DNA of 64,000 nt from positions 715,581 to 779,580 of the forward strand of contig CAJHNH020002580.1 of assembly GCA_905116865.2 (NCBI GenBank), read 5' to 3'. The stretch is from Candidula unifasciata. Taxonomy: Eukaryota > Mollusca > Gastropoda > Stylommatophora > Geomitridae. Below the pieces are notes generated by a model. The model ran no database searches, was not told the DNA's origin, and saw only the letters and a list, made by a program, of their open reading frames with translations. Shown here one piece after another: positions 33,465 through 45,152 of the stretch; the first letter of the stretch is position 1, and every line of letters begins with the position of its first letter. A program made the position numbers and the translations under genes.

Positions 33465-34368
33465 ACTAGTTAACACCATATGTGTTTTGTTAATTTCGGG
33501 TAGGCTAGTTAATACTTGATGTGTCTTATAAATTTCAGGTAGGCTAGTTAACACTAGATGTGTTTTGTTAATTTCAGGTAGATTAGTTAACACCAGATGC
33601 GTCTTGTAAATTTCAGGTAGATTAGTTAACACTAGATATGTCTTGTAAATTCCAGGTAGATTAGTTAACAAGAGATATGTCTTGTAAATTTTGGATAGAC
33701 TAGTTAACACTAGATATGACTTGTAAATTTTAGGTAGACTAGTTAACACTAGATGTATCTTGTAAATTTCACGTAGACTAGTTAACACTAGATGTGTCTT
33801 GTAAATTTTACGTAAACTAGTTAACAATAGATGTGTCTTTCAAATTTAACGTAGACTAGTTAACACTAGATGTGTCTTGTAAATTTCAGATAGACTAGTT
33901 AACACTAGATGCGTCTTGTAAATTTCAGGTAGACTAGTTAACACTAGATGTGTCTTGTAAATTTCAGATAGACTAGTTAACACTAGATGTGTTTTGTAAA
34001 TTTCAGATAGACTAGTTAACACTAGATGTGTTTTGTAAATTTCAGATAGACTAGTTAACACTAGATGTGTTTTGTAAATTTCAGATAGACTAGTTAAACA
34101 CTAGATGTGTTTTGTAAATTTCAGATAGACTAGTTAACACTAGATGTGTTTTGTAAATTTCAGATAGACTAGTTAACACTAGATGTGTTTTGTAAATTTC
34201 AGATAGACTAGTTAACACTAGATGTGTTTTGTAAATTTCAGATAGACTAGTTAACACTAGATGTGTTTTGTAAATTTCAGATAGACTAGTTAACACTAGA
34301 TGTGTTTTGTAAATTTCAGATAGACTAGTTAACACTAGATGTGTTTTGTAAATTTCAGATAGACTAGG
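33465..34368. repeat. 39-bp minisatellite, about 23 units
   Basis: The unit contains GACTAGTTAACACTAGATGT and TTGTAAATTTCAGATA. As 39 is divisible by three, the minus strand reads a 13-residue repeat (LTSLSEIYKTHLV) until single-base changes at about 33845 and 34095. The right-hand nine units are almost identical while the left-hand units are diverged, so the array grew from its right side. Confidence 0.95.
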
Positions 34369-34375
34369 CTAGAGT

Positions 34376-34510
34376 CGAGCTGGGAGCCAAGGCAATTTTT
34401 TTTTGGGGGGGGGGGGGGGGGGGGAGGTTTAGCTTCGTCAGAACTTGAACGCACGACTATTGGATCCACAGGCGAGCGTCTAGCCGTTGCACCACGGTGG
34501 CTCCCAGTTT
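34376..34510 (-). mobile_element. tRNA-like SINE with inverted-repeat ends
   Basis: On the minus strand GTGGTGCAACGGCTAGACGC and GTGCGTTCAAGTTCTGAC resemble A and B boxes, separated by CTCGCCTGTGGATCC. The ends CTGGGAGCCA (34379) and TGGCTCCCAG (34497) are inverted copies. A T9 run followed by G20 (34405-34424) interrupts it. It may be a tRNA-derived element; no aminoacyl identity assigned. Confidence 0.6.
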
Positions 34511-34703
34511 GTTTTATTTTATGTGGCATGAAAGCAGACGCATTCGACTTTGTTGTCACTGTATTAACATTTGAAAGCATCAGTGACATTTTTGATGCGG
34601 CAGATAAGATGTATGTGGCAAAGGACCCGCTACATGCTGATCACAAGAAAATATAAAACACTTTTCGGTTCTTCAATTTTTTTTAAAGACCACATCTCGA
34701 CTG

Positions 34704-34889
34704 TTTCGAGATTTGATAGGGAATTCCTCAGAACCTTCAATAGTATAGGGGTGTTAGGGTTAGGTTTAGTCGTAGTTGCTGTTCATTTAACACCAGGCCT
34801 AACCCTAACCTCCCTTCCCCTATAAAATGGGTACAGACCAGGGACATTCGTACGGATTTCTAGACTTTCCTTATAAAATCTCGAATCCG
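34704..34889. repeat. Imperfect inverted repeat with telomere-like hexamers
   Basis: The left arm (CGAGATTTGATAGGGAATTC, then TATAGGGGTGTTAGGGTTAG) is mirrored by the right arm (CTAACCCTAACCTCCCTTCC, then CCTATAAAATGGG and TTATAAAATCTCG). The loop is about 26 bases. Each arm has GTTAGGGTTAGG once, too short to be telomeric DNA. It is possibly a foldback MITE. Confidence 0.6.
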
Positions 34890-34906
34890 ACAAGAAAAAG
34901 TAGTAT

Positions 34907-35690
34907 TAAAAAAAAAAAAAGCCTACGTTCTGACTCGCTGGCCGCAGTTCAAGCACTAAGCAGTCTCTGCGAAAATAGCAGACCCGACATTAAAGAGGGT
35001 ATAATGGCCGCAGCAACAGAACTGAAACAAAATGGGTGCCAGGTCACAATCAGCTGGATACCAGCCCACAAGGGGATAATCGGAAACGAAAAGGCTGACA
35101 TGGCCGCCAAAAAAGGCACCCACTGTGACCGCACCCTAGACGTAGGCCTGGGCAAATCAGAGGGCCGAGCAGCCACAAGACAGTACATCACAGAGGCCTG
35201 GAACAGACAATGGCAACATTGTGTGCAGGGTAGACACGCCTTCAAGCTTCTAAGAAAACCCAGGCTCGCCTCCCAGATTAAAGATCCTATGAAAATACCC
35301 GTTTTTAACAAATTATGGAACCTCAGACTTGGCAACTAGACGGAAACGTACAAAACGCCGATATGTACCGAATGCAATAAAAACAACACATCAGCCCACT
35401 GCCTACTGGAATGCTCCAAGTACAAAGTGCAAAAGCAACAATCAAGAACCACCTGCAGAGTAAAAGCACCAACCTCTCTGTCACCGAGTTCCTGCATGTG
35501 AATAGTGATCCTGACACTCAGAAACTGGTGAAGCAGTACCTAAGTAGGACAAATGCTGGAAAAACTACGGAACCAGCCAACCCAGCAACGACAACACAGA
35601 CAGGAACACCTCAACCACCAACCGAGAGGATAACAGACCAGGGGACAGCGACCTCCCAACTCTCAAGTCCGGACGCCTAAAGGAACTTCC
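34907..35690 (+). pseudogene. LINE RNase H and zinc-knuckle fragment
   Basis: The frame closing at 35339 encodes RSDSLAAVQAL (catalytic Asp in SDS), ISWIPAHKGIIGNEKADMAA (His, then the second Asp) and a helical tail with RLASQIKDP. These are hallmarks of retroelement RNase H. An in-frame TAG (35337) is followed in the same frame by CTECNKNNTSAHCLLECSKY, a C-x2-C...H-x4-C motif usual downstream of RNase H in I-like LINEs. A frameshift near 35430 moves the remaining C-terminus (STNLSVTEFLHVNSDPDTQK) to another frame, ending at 35680 before an A-rich tail (35691-35705). It is 5'-truncated behind an A12 run. Dead copy. Confidence 0.85.
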
Positions 35691-35705
35691 AAAAAAAAAA
35701 AAAAT

Positions 35706-36340
35706 ATATCCATCTATCTACAACTTCCGACCTTACTATAAGTCCTTAAAAAATTTTCTGATCAAATTCAATTGACTCTACCTATCCTCATGTCCACCAC
35801 ACCTAAACCATTTTTTACAAGAACAAAACTTGTCTAAACAATTGAAAAAAAAAAAAAAAAAAAAACAGGCCCCCAAAAAAAAAAACAGGCCAAAAAAAAA
35901 CGCACACACACAAATAATAATAATAATAAGCCAACTTACATGCGAAATGCAAGATGCGAAAACATTAAGGCGCAAAAAGATGTTAAATGTGGGGACCCGA
36001 AAAGGGCCTTGTTTTCTGGTGCAAGGTGGCAAGCTTGTTTGTCTCGAGATGGTGACACTGGTGGTGCCTTGGTACACTCAGCGATGGCGGGCTGGACAAC
36101 AAGATACACAACAAGGAAATGACATAAAGCTGTCAGGTGGCACAAATACAGGCGTATAGACACGCCACAATTGACAAAAAACTATTAGAAATCCCAAACA
36201 AATAAACGCAGTCCCAACATAACCGTCGCTCAATTTTGGAGCTGGTTAGGGCGACTAGAACTTTTTTTTTTTCAAACAAACTGGAACTGGTAGTATAAAA
36301 ATAAAGTACTCAGTTTTAAGAGTACTTCTTTGCATGTTTG
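35706..36340. other. Unassigned stretch with A-rich tracts
   Basis: A19 at about 35844-35863, more A-rich runs to 35899 and AAT repeats at 35914-35929. The open frames here start inside poly(A) (Lys strings). No gene supported. Confidence 0.4.
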
Positions 36341-37139
36341 GAGGGGGAGAGGGGGGGGGGGGCGAGCAGCATTAGCCACCATACAATTTTTTAGGGGGTG
36401 GGAGGGGGATTAGGGTGTTGAGCCACAATGTTCCAGCGTTCCTACGGGAAATCCCCAACGAACTACCCGTCTAATCCTGCTTGCATTATAGATAACATGG
36501 GCAGCAGCAATTTGGATTCGGTCATGCGCACTTCCTTAGCTCTCATATCCATTTCCGGCACGCTCACTTTCGAGAACATGCCTTGTCACAACATGTCCGG
36601 TGATTCTCCTCTTTTGACCCCTCCCTTTTTTCTCCTTCCCCCAACTTCATCACAATCAATCTGAAATAAAAAACGATGAAGCGAAAAACTGTCTGGCAAT
36701 GCTTCTTGCCTGATTCAGTGTTTCTGATCGCTAAGACAGGGTAGCAAGACACGGGAAATAGTTTGAGCCGAATTTTTGCAAGGGGGTATAATTTAATTTC
36801 TCCAACATAAGACAATAGATACGGGGAGAGCTAGGATTTAGATATTTGTAAAAAAAGGGGGGGGGGGGGGGGCATAATTGTGAACGTTTACAGATGGCAC
36901 TGGAAAAGTATTTTCATTTGCCATCCACGTAGTGTCTCACTGTATTTCTTAGGCTGCAATTCATGAGGGGAAATGAAGCATATCGAAGGTGACATAATCA
37001 AAACTTTTTAAGCTGTACTCATTCCTTTAGTCCGCCCCACCACTTTTATTTTTGAGATTATGAAATCCAATCTGGGTGGCAGAACAACGGTCGAATCACC
37101 CCCTTCAATTGCAGCATTCGGGCTACATTATTCTCCAGG
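36341..37139. other. Unassigned stretch with G12 and G16 tracts
   Basis: G12 at 36351-36362 and G16 at 36857-36872. No coding or transposon signature seen. Confidence 0.35.
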
Positions 37140-37514
37140 GGCCCTAAATTTTGCCGGGTCATAAATATGCCCTAGCCGTAGGTATGGCCTAACGGCTGTG
37201 GGGTTTCTGGGAGCTCTCTACGGGTGATCCTCATCCGCATGGTAGCACTTTGTGTTACCGGGTGCTTTTTATAGCCATAGATATGGCCTAAAGGCTGAAG
37301 GGGGTTTCTGGGACCTCTCAACCATTGATCCCCATCCGCATGGTGGCACTTTGTGTCACCGGTTGTTTATTATAGCCATAGATATGGCCTAAAGGCTGAA
37401 GGGGGTTTCTGGGACCTCTCCACGGTTGATCCTCATTAGCAAGTTGGCACTTTGTGTCACCGGGTGTTAATCGCTTGTGTGATGTCCTGGTGGGGAACAA
37501 CTACCTACCTACCT
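37140..37514 (+). mobile_element. Array-associated module, copy 3, internally triplicated
   Basis: The inner part (AGCCATAGATATGGCCTAAA, then GGTTTCTGGGACCTCTC, GGTGGCACTTTGTGTCACCG) occurs three times with a period of about 100 bases (37174, 37273, 37374). The last copy alone continues to TGTGATGTCCTGGTGGGG and TACC repeats. A 45-bp minisatellite begins about 460 bases further on. It is the longest of the three copies. Confidence 0.75.
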
Positions 37515-37977
37515 CAATCTCCACAGCAACAAAAACCGGAGCACACGTAGCGGCTACCCCAGCCTATTGTAATCTGTAGTGCTACGTGGATAATGACATA
37601 TGCTGATGTGATTTTTTAAATATAAAAAAATAAGCCCGCGGTGAGAAGGAAGAAGATGAAGATGGCTCAGATATGTTTTCAAAATGCAGCATCACAAAGC
37701 TTTGTCAAGGACAGCTCTGCAGATGGCAGGTAGGAAGAGAAGACGTGGACGACTTAGAACCCGGAGAAGGGTACCAGAAAGCAGACAGGAAGGCGAGTAA
37801 ACAAAATATGGCACATTATGGGTAGAAAATCGGCAGACCGGCACTAACGGATATTACTTGCCTTATGTGTTAACGAAGACAGAAAGGAAATATAGACAGA
37901 TAATCATGAACGCTCACAACAGACAACGGACACGACAAGTATTTTCAGCCAAAACTGTTTATAAGACGAAGCCAACA
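37515..37977. other. Spacer between module copy 3 and the 45-bp array
   Basis: Unassigned. The frame starting at ATG 37858 runs into the minisatellite and is discussed there. Confidence 0.4.
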
Positions 37978-38762
37978 TTCTCACAGTTGAGTCGTTATGG
38001 CAGACATAGCAGGCAATCTGAGAAGCCAACATTCTCACAGTATGGCAGACATAGCAGGCAATCTGAGAAGCCAACATTCTCACAGTATGGCAGACATAGC
38101 AGGCAATCTGAGAAGCCAACATTCTCACAGTATGGCAGACATAGCAGGCAATCTGAGAAGCCAACATTCTCACAGTATGGCAGACATAGCAGGCAATCTG
38201 AGAAGCCAACATTCTCACAGTATGGCAGACATAGCAGGCAATCTGAGAAGCCAACATTCTCACAGTATGGCAGACATAGCAGGCAATCTGAGAAGCCAAC
38301 ATTCTCACAGTTGAGTCGTTATGGCAGACATAGCAGGCAATCTGAGAAGCCAACATTCTCACAGTATGGCAGACATAGCAGGCAATCTGAGAAGCCAACA
38401 TTCTCACAGTATGGCAGACATAGCAGGCAATCTGAGAAGCCAACATTCTCACAGTATGGCAGTCATAGCAGGCAATCTGAGAAGCCAACATTCTCACAGT
38501 ATGGCAGACATAGCAGGCAATCTGAGAAGCCAACATTCTCACAGTATGGCAGACATAGCAGGCAATCTGAGAAGCCAACATTCTCACAGTTGAGTCGTTA
38601 TGGCAGACATAGCAGGCAATCTGAGAAGCCAACATTCTCACAGTATGGCAGACATAGCAGGCAATCTGAGAAGCCAACATTCTCACAGTATGGCAGACAT
38701 AGCAGGCAATCTGAGAAGCCAACATTCTCACAGTATGGCAGACATAGCAGGCAATCTGAGAT
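37978..38762. repeat. 45-bp minisatellite, about 17 units, three carrying a 9-bp insert
   Basis: The unit contains GCCAACATTCTCACAGTATG and GCAGACATAGCAGGCAATCT. Three units (at about 37978, 38302 and 38581) carry an extra TTGAGTCGT, spaced 324 and 279 bases. Only one substitution is seen inside the array (GTCATAGC at 38462), so expansion is very recent. The plus frame 37858-38781 (307 residues, repeating KPTFSQYGRHSRQSE) has an ATG and a unique 40-residue leader but no domain. Two further frames are open too, so coding is not favoured. Confidence 0.93.
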
Positions 38763-39448
38763 AATTTCTAAGAGGACATAATTATGATGGTTCAGTCAGG
38801 CATCAGATATGTGATGTAGTTAGAGCTAAAATTGATGTCACGAACCGTCCAATCAGGAAAATAGATATCGGAAGTCGTCTCGAGTGATTATTTTGGACGG
38901 CAATGTAATTCTGTTCGTAAAGGCAGTGCAATGGACAAGTCAAGTATGGGGACCTCAATATGGAAAAAGGGATTATGGTTTAATTGTGTATAAATGTATG
39001 TTCATCTCAATATGGGAAAGGAATCCGGCTGTAATTATATGAAAAAGCTTCATCTCGGCAGTGAAAGGGAAAATGGGAGGTCTCGTTATACAGAAAATGT
39101 TATAGAAGAATGAACTTTAACTAACTAATTAGGAAGAGCGGCAGACCACTCTAGGTTTGTTTTCACAAAGGCATAAACAGCGTACCGTTGGGACAGCAAT
39201 GGCAAGTTTATTGAACATAAATGTTCCCATGAACAAAACGCATCAGCCAAAAAATGATGTAGCTGGTTTGCGACTTCCCGAAGAAGACGTGGAACTAGTT
39301 TACGTATAGATAGGGGTGAAGGTGTGTAATACTGTTCGCCAACAGAGGAAGCGGTGACAGAAAGTGGGATTGTAGCTCTTCTAATTGTTGTTTATAGATT
39401 CAGTGTTTGTTGATATACTTATTGACTCAAATGATCTATCTTCAGCTG
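38763..39448. other. Unassigned stretch
   Basis: No repeat or coding signature recognised. The phrases ACCTCAATATGGAAAA and ATCTCAATATGGGAAA (38951, 39003) are near copies. Confidence 0.35.
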
Positions 39449-39937
39449 TTTCTTCTTCTTCTTCTTCTTCTTCTTCTTCTTCTTCTTCTTCTTCTTCTTC
39501 TTCTTCCTCCTCCGCCTCCTCCTCCTCTTCTTCTTCTTCTTTTTCTTTCTTTTCTTCTTCTTTTTCTTCTTCTTCTTCTTCTTCTTCTTCTTCTTCTTCT
39601 TCTTCTTCTTCTTCTTCTTCTTCTTCTTCTTCTTCTTCTTTTTCTTCTTCTTCTTCTTCTTTTTCATCTTCTTCTTCTTCTTCATCTTCTTTTTCTTCTT
39701 CTTCTTCTTCTTCTTCTTCTTCTTCTTCTTCTTCTTCTTCTTCTTCTTCTTCTTCTTCTTCTTCTTCTTCTTCTTCTTCTTCTTCTTCTTCTTCTTCTTC
39801 TTCTTCTTCATCTTCTTCTTCTTCTTCATCTTCTTCTTCTTTTTCTTCTTCTTCTTCATCTTCTTCTTCTTCTTCATCTTCTTCTTCTTCTTCATCTTCT
39901 TCTTCTTCTTCTTCTTCTTCATCTTCTTCGTATTATA
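39449..39937. repeat. TTC tract, about 490 bases
   Basis: TTC/CTT trinucleotides with TTT and CAT interruptions. From 39808 CAT appears at regular spacing of 18-21 bases, a small higher-order pattern. Frames of Ser, Leu, Phe or Lys strings are artefacts. Confidence 0.96.
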
Positions 39938-40389
39938 GTCAACATCATCTTTACTTACCAGAACTGGTAACTATATAAGGCCGGGCTTACCTAGGAGCCA
40001 AGATCTTTTTTTTTTAAAGTCCGGCTCTGACAGACCCTAAATCCATAAGATTCACCATACACCTAAACCGATACATAATATGCAGTAAACAAAATATGTA
40101 TCCACGCATTAGCATTGCTTTTGTCTCAGAAACCACCCAAGCGTAAATTAAACATCAAACACACAGCAAAGGGATATGGCTTTGTTAAGCTGGGTGTATG
40201 TTATTAATATATTACGAACACTTAAAGAAGTGACATGACTGACTGGTAAGGATCAGCGTGTTTACCAAATAGTATCTGAGGGGAAATGTTGCAGCAGCTG
40301 AAGCATTTATAAGACAGGAACATCATTCAAATAGTTTTAATATTGAAAATAACAAAAGTATTTCAATGACTCGAGGTGAAAAAAAAAAA
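39938..40389. other. Unassigned AT-rich stretch
   Basis: GGAGCCAAGATC plus T9 at 39992-40014 resembles the edge of the SINE at 34376. Otherwise nothing recognised. Confidence 0.35.
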
Positions 40390-40710
40390 GGGGGGGGGGG
40401 GCCTGAGTGGTTTGGAGGTATGGCGTCCGCCTTGAGTGCTCTAGGTCATAGCAGCAGCAGCTGCTGCAGAAGAAGAAGAAGAAGAAGAAGAAGAAGAAGA
40501 AGAAGAAGAAGAAGAAGAAGAAGAAGAAGAAGAAGAAGAAGAAGAAGAAGAAGAAGAAGAAGAAGAAGAAGAAGAAGAAGAAGAAGAAGAAGAAGAAGAA
40601 GAAGAAGAAGAAGAAGGATGAGGAGGAGGAGAAGAAGAAGAAGGAGAAGAAGAAGAAGGAGGAGGAGGAGGAAGAAGGAGGAGGAAGTAGGAGGAGGAGT
40701 AGGAGGTTAT
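40390..40710. repeat. G12, tRNA-like fragment and AAG/AGG tract
   Basis: G12 at 40390-40401 is followed by GGCCTGAGTGGTTTGGAGG, similar to a SINE or tRNA A-box region, then a uniform AAG tract from 40468 to 40616 and mixed AGG/AAG to 40705. The Arg-rich frame is an artefact. Confidence 0.85.
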
Positions 40711-42095
40711 GGGGCTTAGAATTAAATGGGTACGCTTAACAACGTCATGCTTCTGGAGTACCAGGGTTCTGTTTCTGCGGCGTGGGATATTATCTTTATC
40801 CTTTAACCATTCTGGACGTTTTCACACATGAGTAGGGGAATGACACTTCAGAAGAGACTAGCCAAGTAATGCTCTCAAAGACAACAGCAGCCAATATTCA
40901 TTTAGGAGACAGCATAAAATAATACACAAGAAAGACCAGTGGTTCCCCAACACGAAAAAGTGACCCCACAGGAGGTGTGAGGAAGTTTCAAGGAAAGGGG
41001 GGGAGGGGGGGCGGCGGAGTCAAGAAATTTCGAACCTGAATGCATTTGTACTTGTAATAATCCGAATTTTCAGCTGTAATAGTCATAAAAACAATACACT
41101 GCTGCCATCTTGATGCGGAGAGTGGCCTCCGTTGTGCCTTGTCCAACATCAGACCAAAGGTTTGGTTTGAAAAGTTTGGTTTGAAGAACGGATCAACATC
41201 ATGCCACACAAGTAGTAACCCATAAGTGCTCCGTTCTACTTCTAACTCAAGCCTGAGTCCTAAGAATCTCAACGCAGTGCACGAACTCCGTAGCACCTGC
41301 GAGGATCCTGGAATATTTTGGGTAGATTTTTACCTCCAAATTTTAAACCTCAAGCCAGAAATAGCATATATCATCATCATCAAGGAGATGTGTTTTTCTA
41401 CAAGTTCTTGTTAACAGTACTTAGCATTTTTCTTATTGTCCTCTATTTTATCACACTTTCTTATGCTGGGGTCGGTGGGAAGGGGGTCTTGTCATTAAGA
41501 CAACGGTGGCCCTGCCTAAAGAAAGTTGAAGCTCACTGTATTACAGTCAGCAAGTCCTCTCTGTAGTACACACCAGCCCCCTAAAGGCCCCCTGTTATGT
41601 TTTACGAATGTCAAGATTCTCGTAATGCGATTGTCTGTGTCTTCAGTTTTTGGTAAACAAAATCGGTTTTAATTTCCGTTTCTTCTTGATTGTGTTTTTA
41701 TAAACACAAGTAAAGAAATGTCTGGCTCAAATTAAGTAAACGGCTGGCCGCGGTGTGTGTGTTTTTGGTTTTTTTAACTTACGAGTTTATGTTGCTTTCG
41801 AACATGAGGTTGTAAACAAATAATATTTTTGAGAACGCCAATGTTGGCTGCAAAAAGAAAAGCTTAGCAGTAATCAATTTCATAGGCAGCAAAGCGACAG
41901 TAAACAAGTTAATCGAGACCATTTGAAAAGATTAAGAAAACACACGTTCCAGCAGCAGATAAAACAAGTAAGAGACATAAGTACACATCAACAGTTAAAA
42001 GTACATATAAAATACATATTTTAGCAGTTACAAGTAGGTGGAAAACACATATTTTAGCAGTTACAAGTACATGAGAAACATTTATGTTAGCATTT
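40711..42095. other. Unassigned stretch
   Basis: CCAGTGGTTCCCCAAC at 40938 looks like a hAT end, but its partner and target duplication were not found. At 41990-42075 a phrase (CATATTTTAGCAGTTACAAG) repeats with a period of about 42 bases, roughly 2.5 copies. No gene supported. Confidence 0.4.
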
Positions 42096-42375
42096 TTTTT
42101 CTTCTTTGCGTTCACCGGCTGTAAACTGCGGGGAGAAGTTCATGTTGTTCGTTTACTTCTAGACTTTAATTTTGTTACATAACCTGAGTGTTGCTTATAT
42201 AAGTTATACAGATCTAGCTTTTTTGTATACAGATTCTTGATTCCTTCGCTTACAGGCAGATGCGCACTCATCCTTCAAAGGATGCCCCAAAGGTCGACTC
42301 CTATGACATGCGTTTTGGGAAGGCAGGCAGTCTATTCTTGTTTTCCCCCAAAATGGCGACCCGGAATCTACAAGA
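42096..42375 (+). mobile_element. Family C repeat
   Basis: TTCTTCTTTGCGTTCACCGG, CTGTAAACTGCGGGGAGAAG, CAGGCAGATGCGCACTCATC, CCTATGACATGCGTTTTGGG and AAAATGGCGACCCGGAATCT match the 16291 and 49440 copies in order. Confidence 0.75.
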
Positions 42376-42559
42376 GGATTTTAGCAGTTTAAACAACAAA
42401 GGAAATATATATATATTTTGGTACCTGATTTTACCAAACCAATTTAACGGATATTGTAAAACGGGGAGAAATTGGCCGTATACGTGCTTTGCATTGTCAC
42501 AGTGGATTTGTAAGTGAAAAACCTAATGATAGTAAAGGACTTACTTTACGCCTACCAAC

Positions 42560-42760
42560 TACCAATGCAGGCGCTACGCCTGAAAGGATCTGACAAAGCA
42601 AGAGGCCGTCCTAGGAGGATATGGACTGAGGACATTAAAGAGTTTTTACATTGACATGGAATGAAAGTAGCCATTGCTGCCTATCAAGCAATGGATCGCA
42701 AACGGTTCCTACCCACAACGCTTAACGCCAGAAGTGGAAACTGATGATGATGATGACTCA
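42560..42760 (+). pseudogene. LINE 3'-terminal coding fragment
   Basis: Translation gives RPRRIWTEDIKEFLH, a stop, HGMKVAIAAYQAMDRKRFLP and TTLNARSGN, then a GATGATGATGATGAC tail. It matches the minus-strand copy at 9095-9472, including the ACAACGCTTAACG word before the tail. Only the last 60 or so residues and the 3' tail survive. Confidence 0.78.
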
Positions 42761-42789
42761 CTTTACGCCAATCAGGTGTCAATGCTAGA

Positions 42790-42995
42790 CCCGAAACTCT
42801 ATGGGTTATGTAGTCAGTTCATATTAGGACGGTAGCCTTTATTTCCTAGAACATTTCCTGATACCCGGTTTTGGATGGGTCGCTCGAGCTAAGGTCAATT
42901 TTTAAAAGAATATCCACCCCAGTGCGCACTTGAAACCTAGATGTTCGGACCGGTTTGCAATCGCCTAATGTAGGCATGTCAAACTAGCTATTCCC
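42790..42995 (-). mobile_element. SINE family B fragment, minus strand, degenerate
   Basis: TTATGTAGTCAGTTCATATT, ACGGTAGCCTTTATTTCC and GATACCCGGTTTTGGATGGG correspond to the reversed family B body with many changes. Confidence 0.55.
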
Positions 42996-43386
42996 GCGCC
43001 GAATGCGGTCCTTTGCTAGTAAACACCTGGCTTGCACAGAGGAAATAGTCTGAAATAATTGTTTTTAAATGTGAGTAACCCTCGTGACGACACAAATACT
43101 AACTATATGCTCCTTAAGGAACTCTTAGTTTGAATGCCTGATCTAATGGATTTGCTTGATTACAATAATTATTTCTCTCCTTAAGTAATGTAATAGTTAG
43201 TGTTCGCTCCCAGATACCCCATTATGGTAATTATGGTCAATCGGCACTATCGCACAGATGTTTATACCATTCTGTCCTTAAAAAAAGAGGTATGGGTGTA
43301 TATAACTATCATAAACGCATCTTCCTCATTTTCTTTTCACCAGTCTTGTGCCTTTCAGCGCCAGGTTTTGAAGAGGCACGTGAAGA
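42996..43386. other. Unassigned stretch
   Basis: AT-rich. Nothing recognised before the 31-bp array. Confidence 0.35.
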
Positions 43387-44127
43387 GCGGAGACAGCCTT
43401 GGTGTGTGCTTCAGAGACTGGAGACAGCCTTGGTGTGAGCTACTGAGACTGGAGACAGCCTCGGTGTGTGCTACAGAGACTGGAGACAGCCTTGGTGTGA
43501 GCTACAGAGACTGAAGACAGCCTTCGTGTGTGCTACAGAGACTGGAGACAGCCTTGGTGTGTGCTACAGAGACTGGAGACAGCCTTGGTGTGAGCTACAG
43601 AGACTAGAGACAGCCTTCGTGTGTGCTACAAAGACTGGAGACAGCCTTGGTGTGAGCTACTGAGACTAGAGACAACCTTGGTGTGAGCTACTGAGACTGG
43701 AGAGAGCCTTGGTGTGAGCTACAGAGACAGGAGACAGCCTTGGTGTGAGCTACAGAGACTGGAGACAGCCTTGTTGTGTGCTACAGAGAGTGGAGAGAGC
43801 CTTAGTGTGTGCTACAGAGACTGGTGAGAGCCGCGTTGTGTGCTACAGAGACTGGAGACAGCCTTGGTGTGTGTTACAGAGACTGGAGACAGCCTTGGTG
43901 TGTGCTACAGAGACTGGAGAGAGCCTTAGTGTGTGCTACAGAGACTGGTGAGAGCCGTGTTGTGTGCTACAGAGAATGGTGAGAGCCTTATTCTGTGTTA
44001 CAGAGACTGGTGAGAGCCTTAGTGTGTGCTACAGAGACTGGAGACAGCCTTGGTGTGAGCTACAGAGACTGGAGACAGCCTTGGTGTGTGCTACAGACTG
44101 GAGACAGCCTTGGTGTGTGCTACAGTG
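43387..44127 (+). repeat. 31-bp minisatellite, about 24 units
   Basis: The unit contains AGACTGGAGACAGCCTTGGT and GTGAGCTAC. Two alleles of the last third (GTGTGCTAC and GTGAGCTAC) and two of the middle (GAGACAGCC and GAGAGAGCC or GTGAGAGCC) are mixed in blocks. Since 31 is not divisible by three, frames keep changing, which argues against coding. Confidence 0.94.
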
Positions 44128-45150
44128 TACATGTATAGGGTCGTTAAAGGCGCTTACACAGTGTAATATAGAGCACGCGTGGTGCCCGGTGGGAGCGTTG
44201 AAAAGCTGACACCCCTGCCACTTACACTTAAGCGTCTCAAAGACTGAGGCACAGTCTGAACGTCCAATCACAGTCTCCTTGCCGGACTTCGTCAATCATA
44301 AGTGTGTCGATGGGCGGAGCTGGACCTGAGTTTGTTACAAGTACCAAAAATAGACACAAAGTTCCACAGGTCAGACAACAAACAAATCATATGCTTACCA
44401 TTTTCCCCCGGCCTCCGCTCCTCCTCGCCCTCGTCTGACGACTCGTACAAACTCATATCCTTATATGGAAAGGTAGGCATAAAACAGAAGGCGTGGCTTC
44501 CTGTGTCGAATTGTTTACTCCTGGTAAAGTGGCGTCACACGACTGGATGAAAATCGTTTTAGTGTATCCAGTTACTGTGTTTTCCACATGAACGACATTG
44601 AGAACCTGCAGTTTTCATATTAGATGAATAATGCGCCAAGAAGGACTAATAGGTAGATCTTTTCTCCAAATGACCCTCATTTTGGCCTGTTTATGTGACC
44701 ATTGCAAGACAGCTTATGTGAAAGCTTCAAAACCTAATACGAGTGCATTCGTCTGCAAAAAGTGCACACACTAAAGGAAGTTGTTTCATTATCTTGCACA
44801 GAAAAGAATGCAACTGACGGTGTTGTTTTTCTCTGTCAATTATGTCTTCAGCTGAAGATTTCGTTCAGTGTAAATTCAGACGAAAATCGTCAAGTTAAAC
44901 CAATCATTTCATTCTCTAGTTGAATTAAATATTGTGCTTTCGGTTCTTATAAACTAGTTATATTTGAAAACAAAATAAAAATCGTAATATTTTTAATACT
45001 ACTAAATTCTCTAAGTTCTTAGCTACAGATATTCATAAAACATGAATAAACTCGTAACATCATAATTTCACTAAATATCCAAATAAATTGCACAGTTTGC
45101 TTATATACATTATGAACTATAGTGATGTATACAATAAAAAAAAATTATCA
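44128..45150. other. Unassigned stretch, AT-rich from 44600
   Basis: No gene. The frames at 44029-44550 are short and start inside the array or overlap on opposite strands. Confidence 0.35.
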
Positions 45151-45152
45151 TC

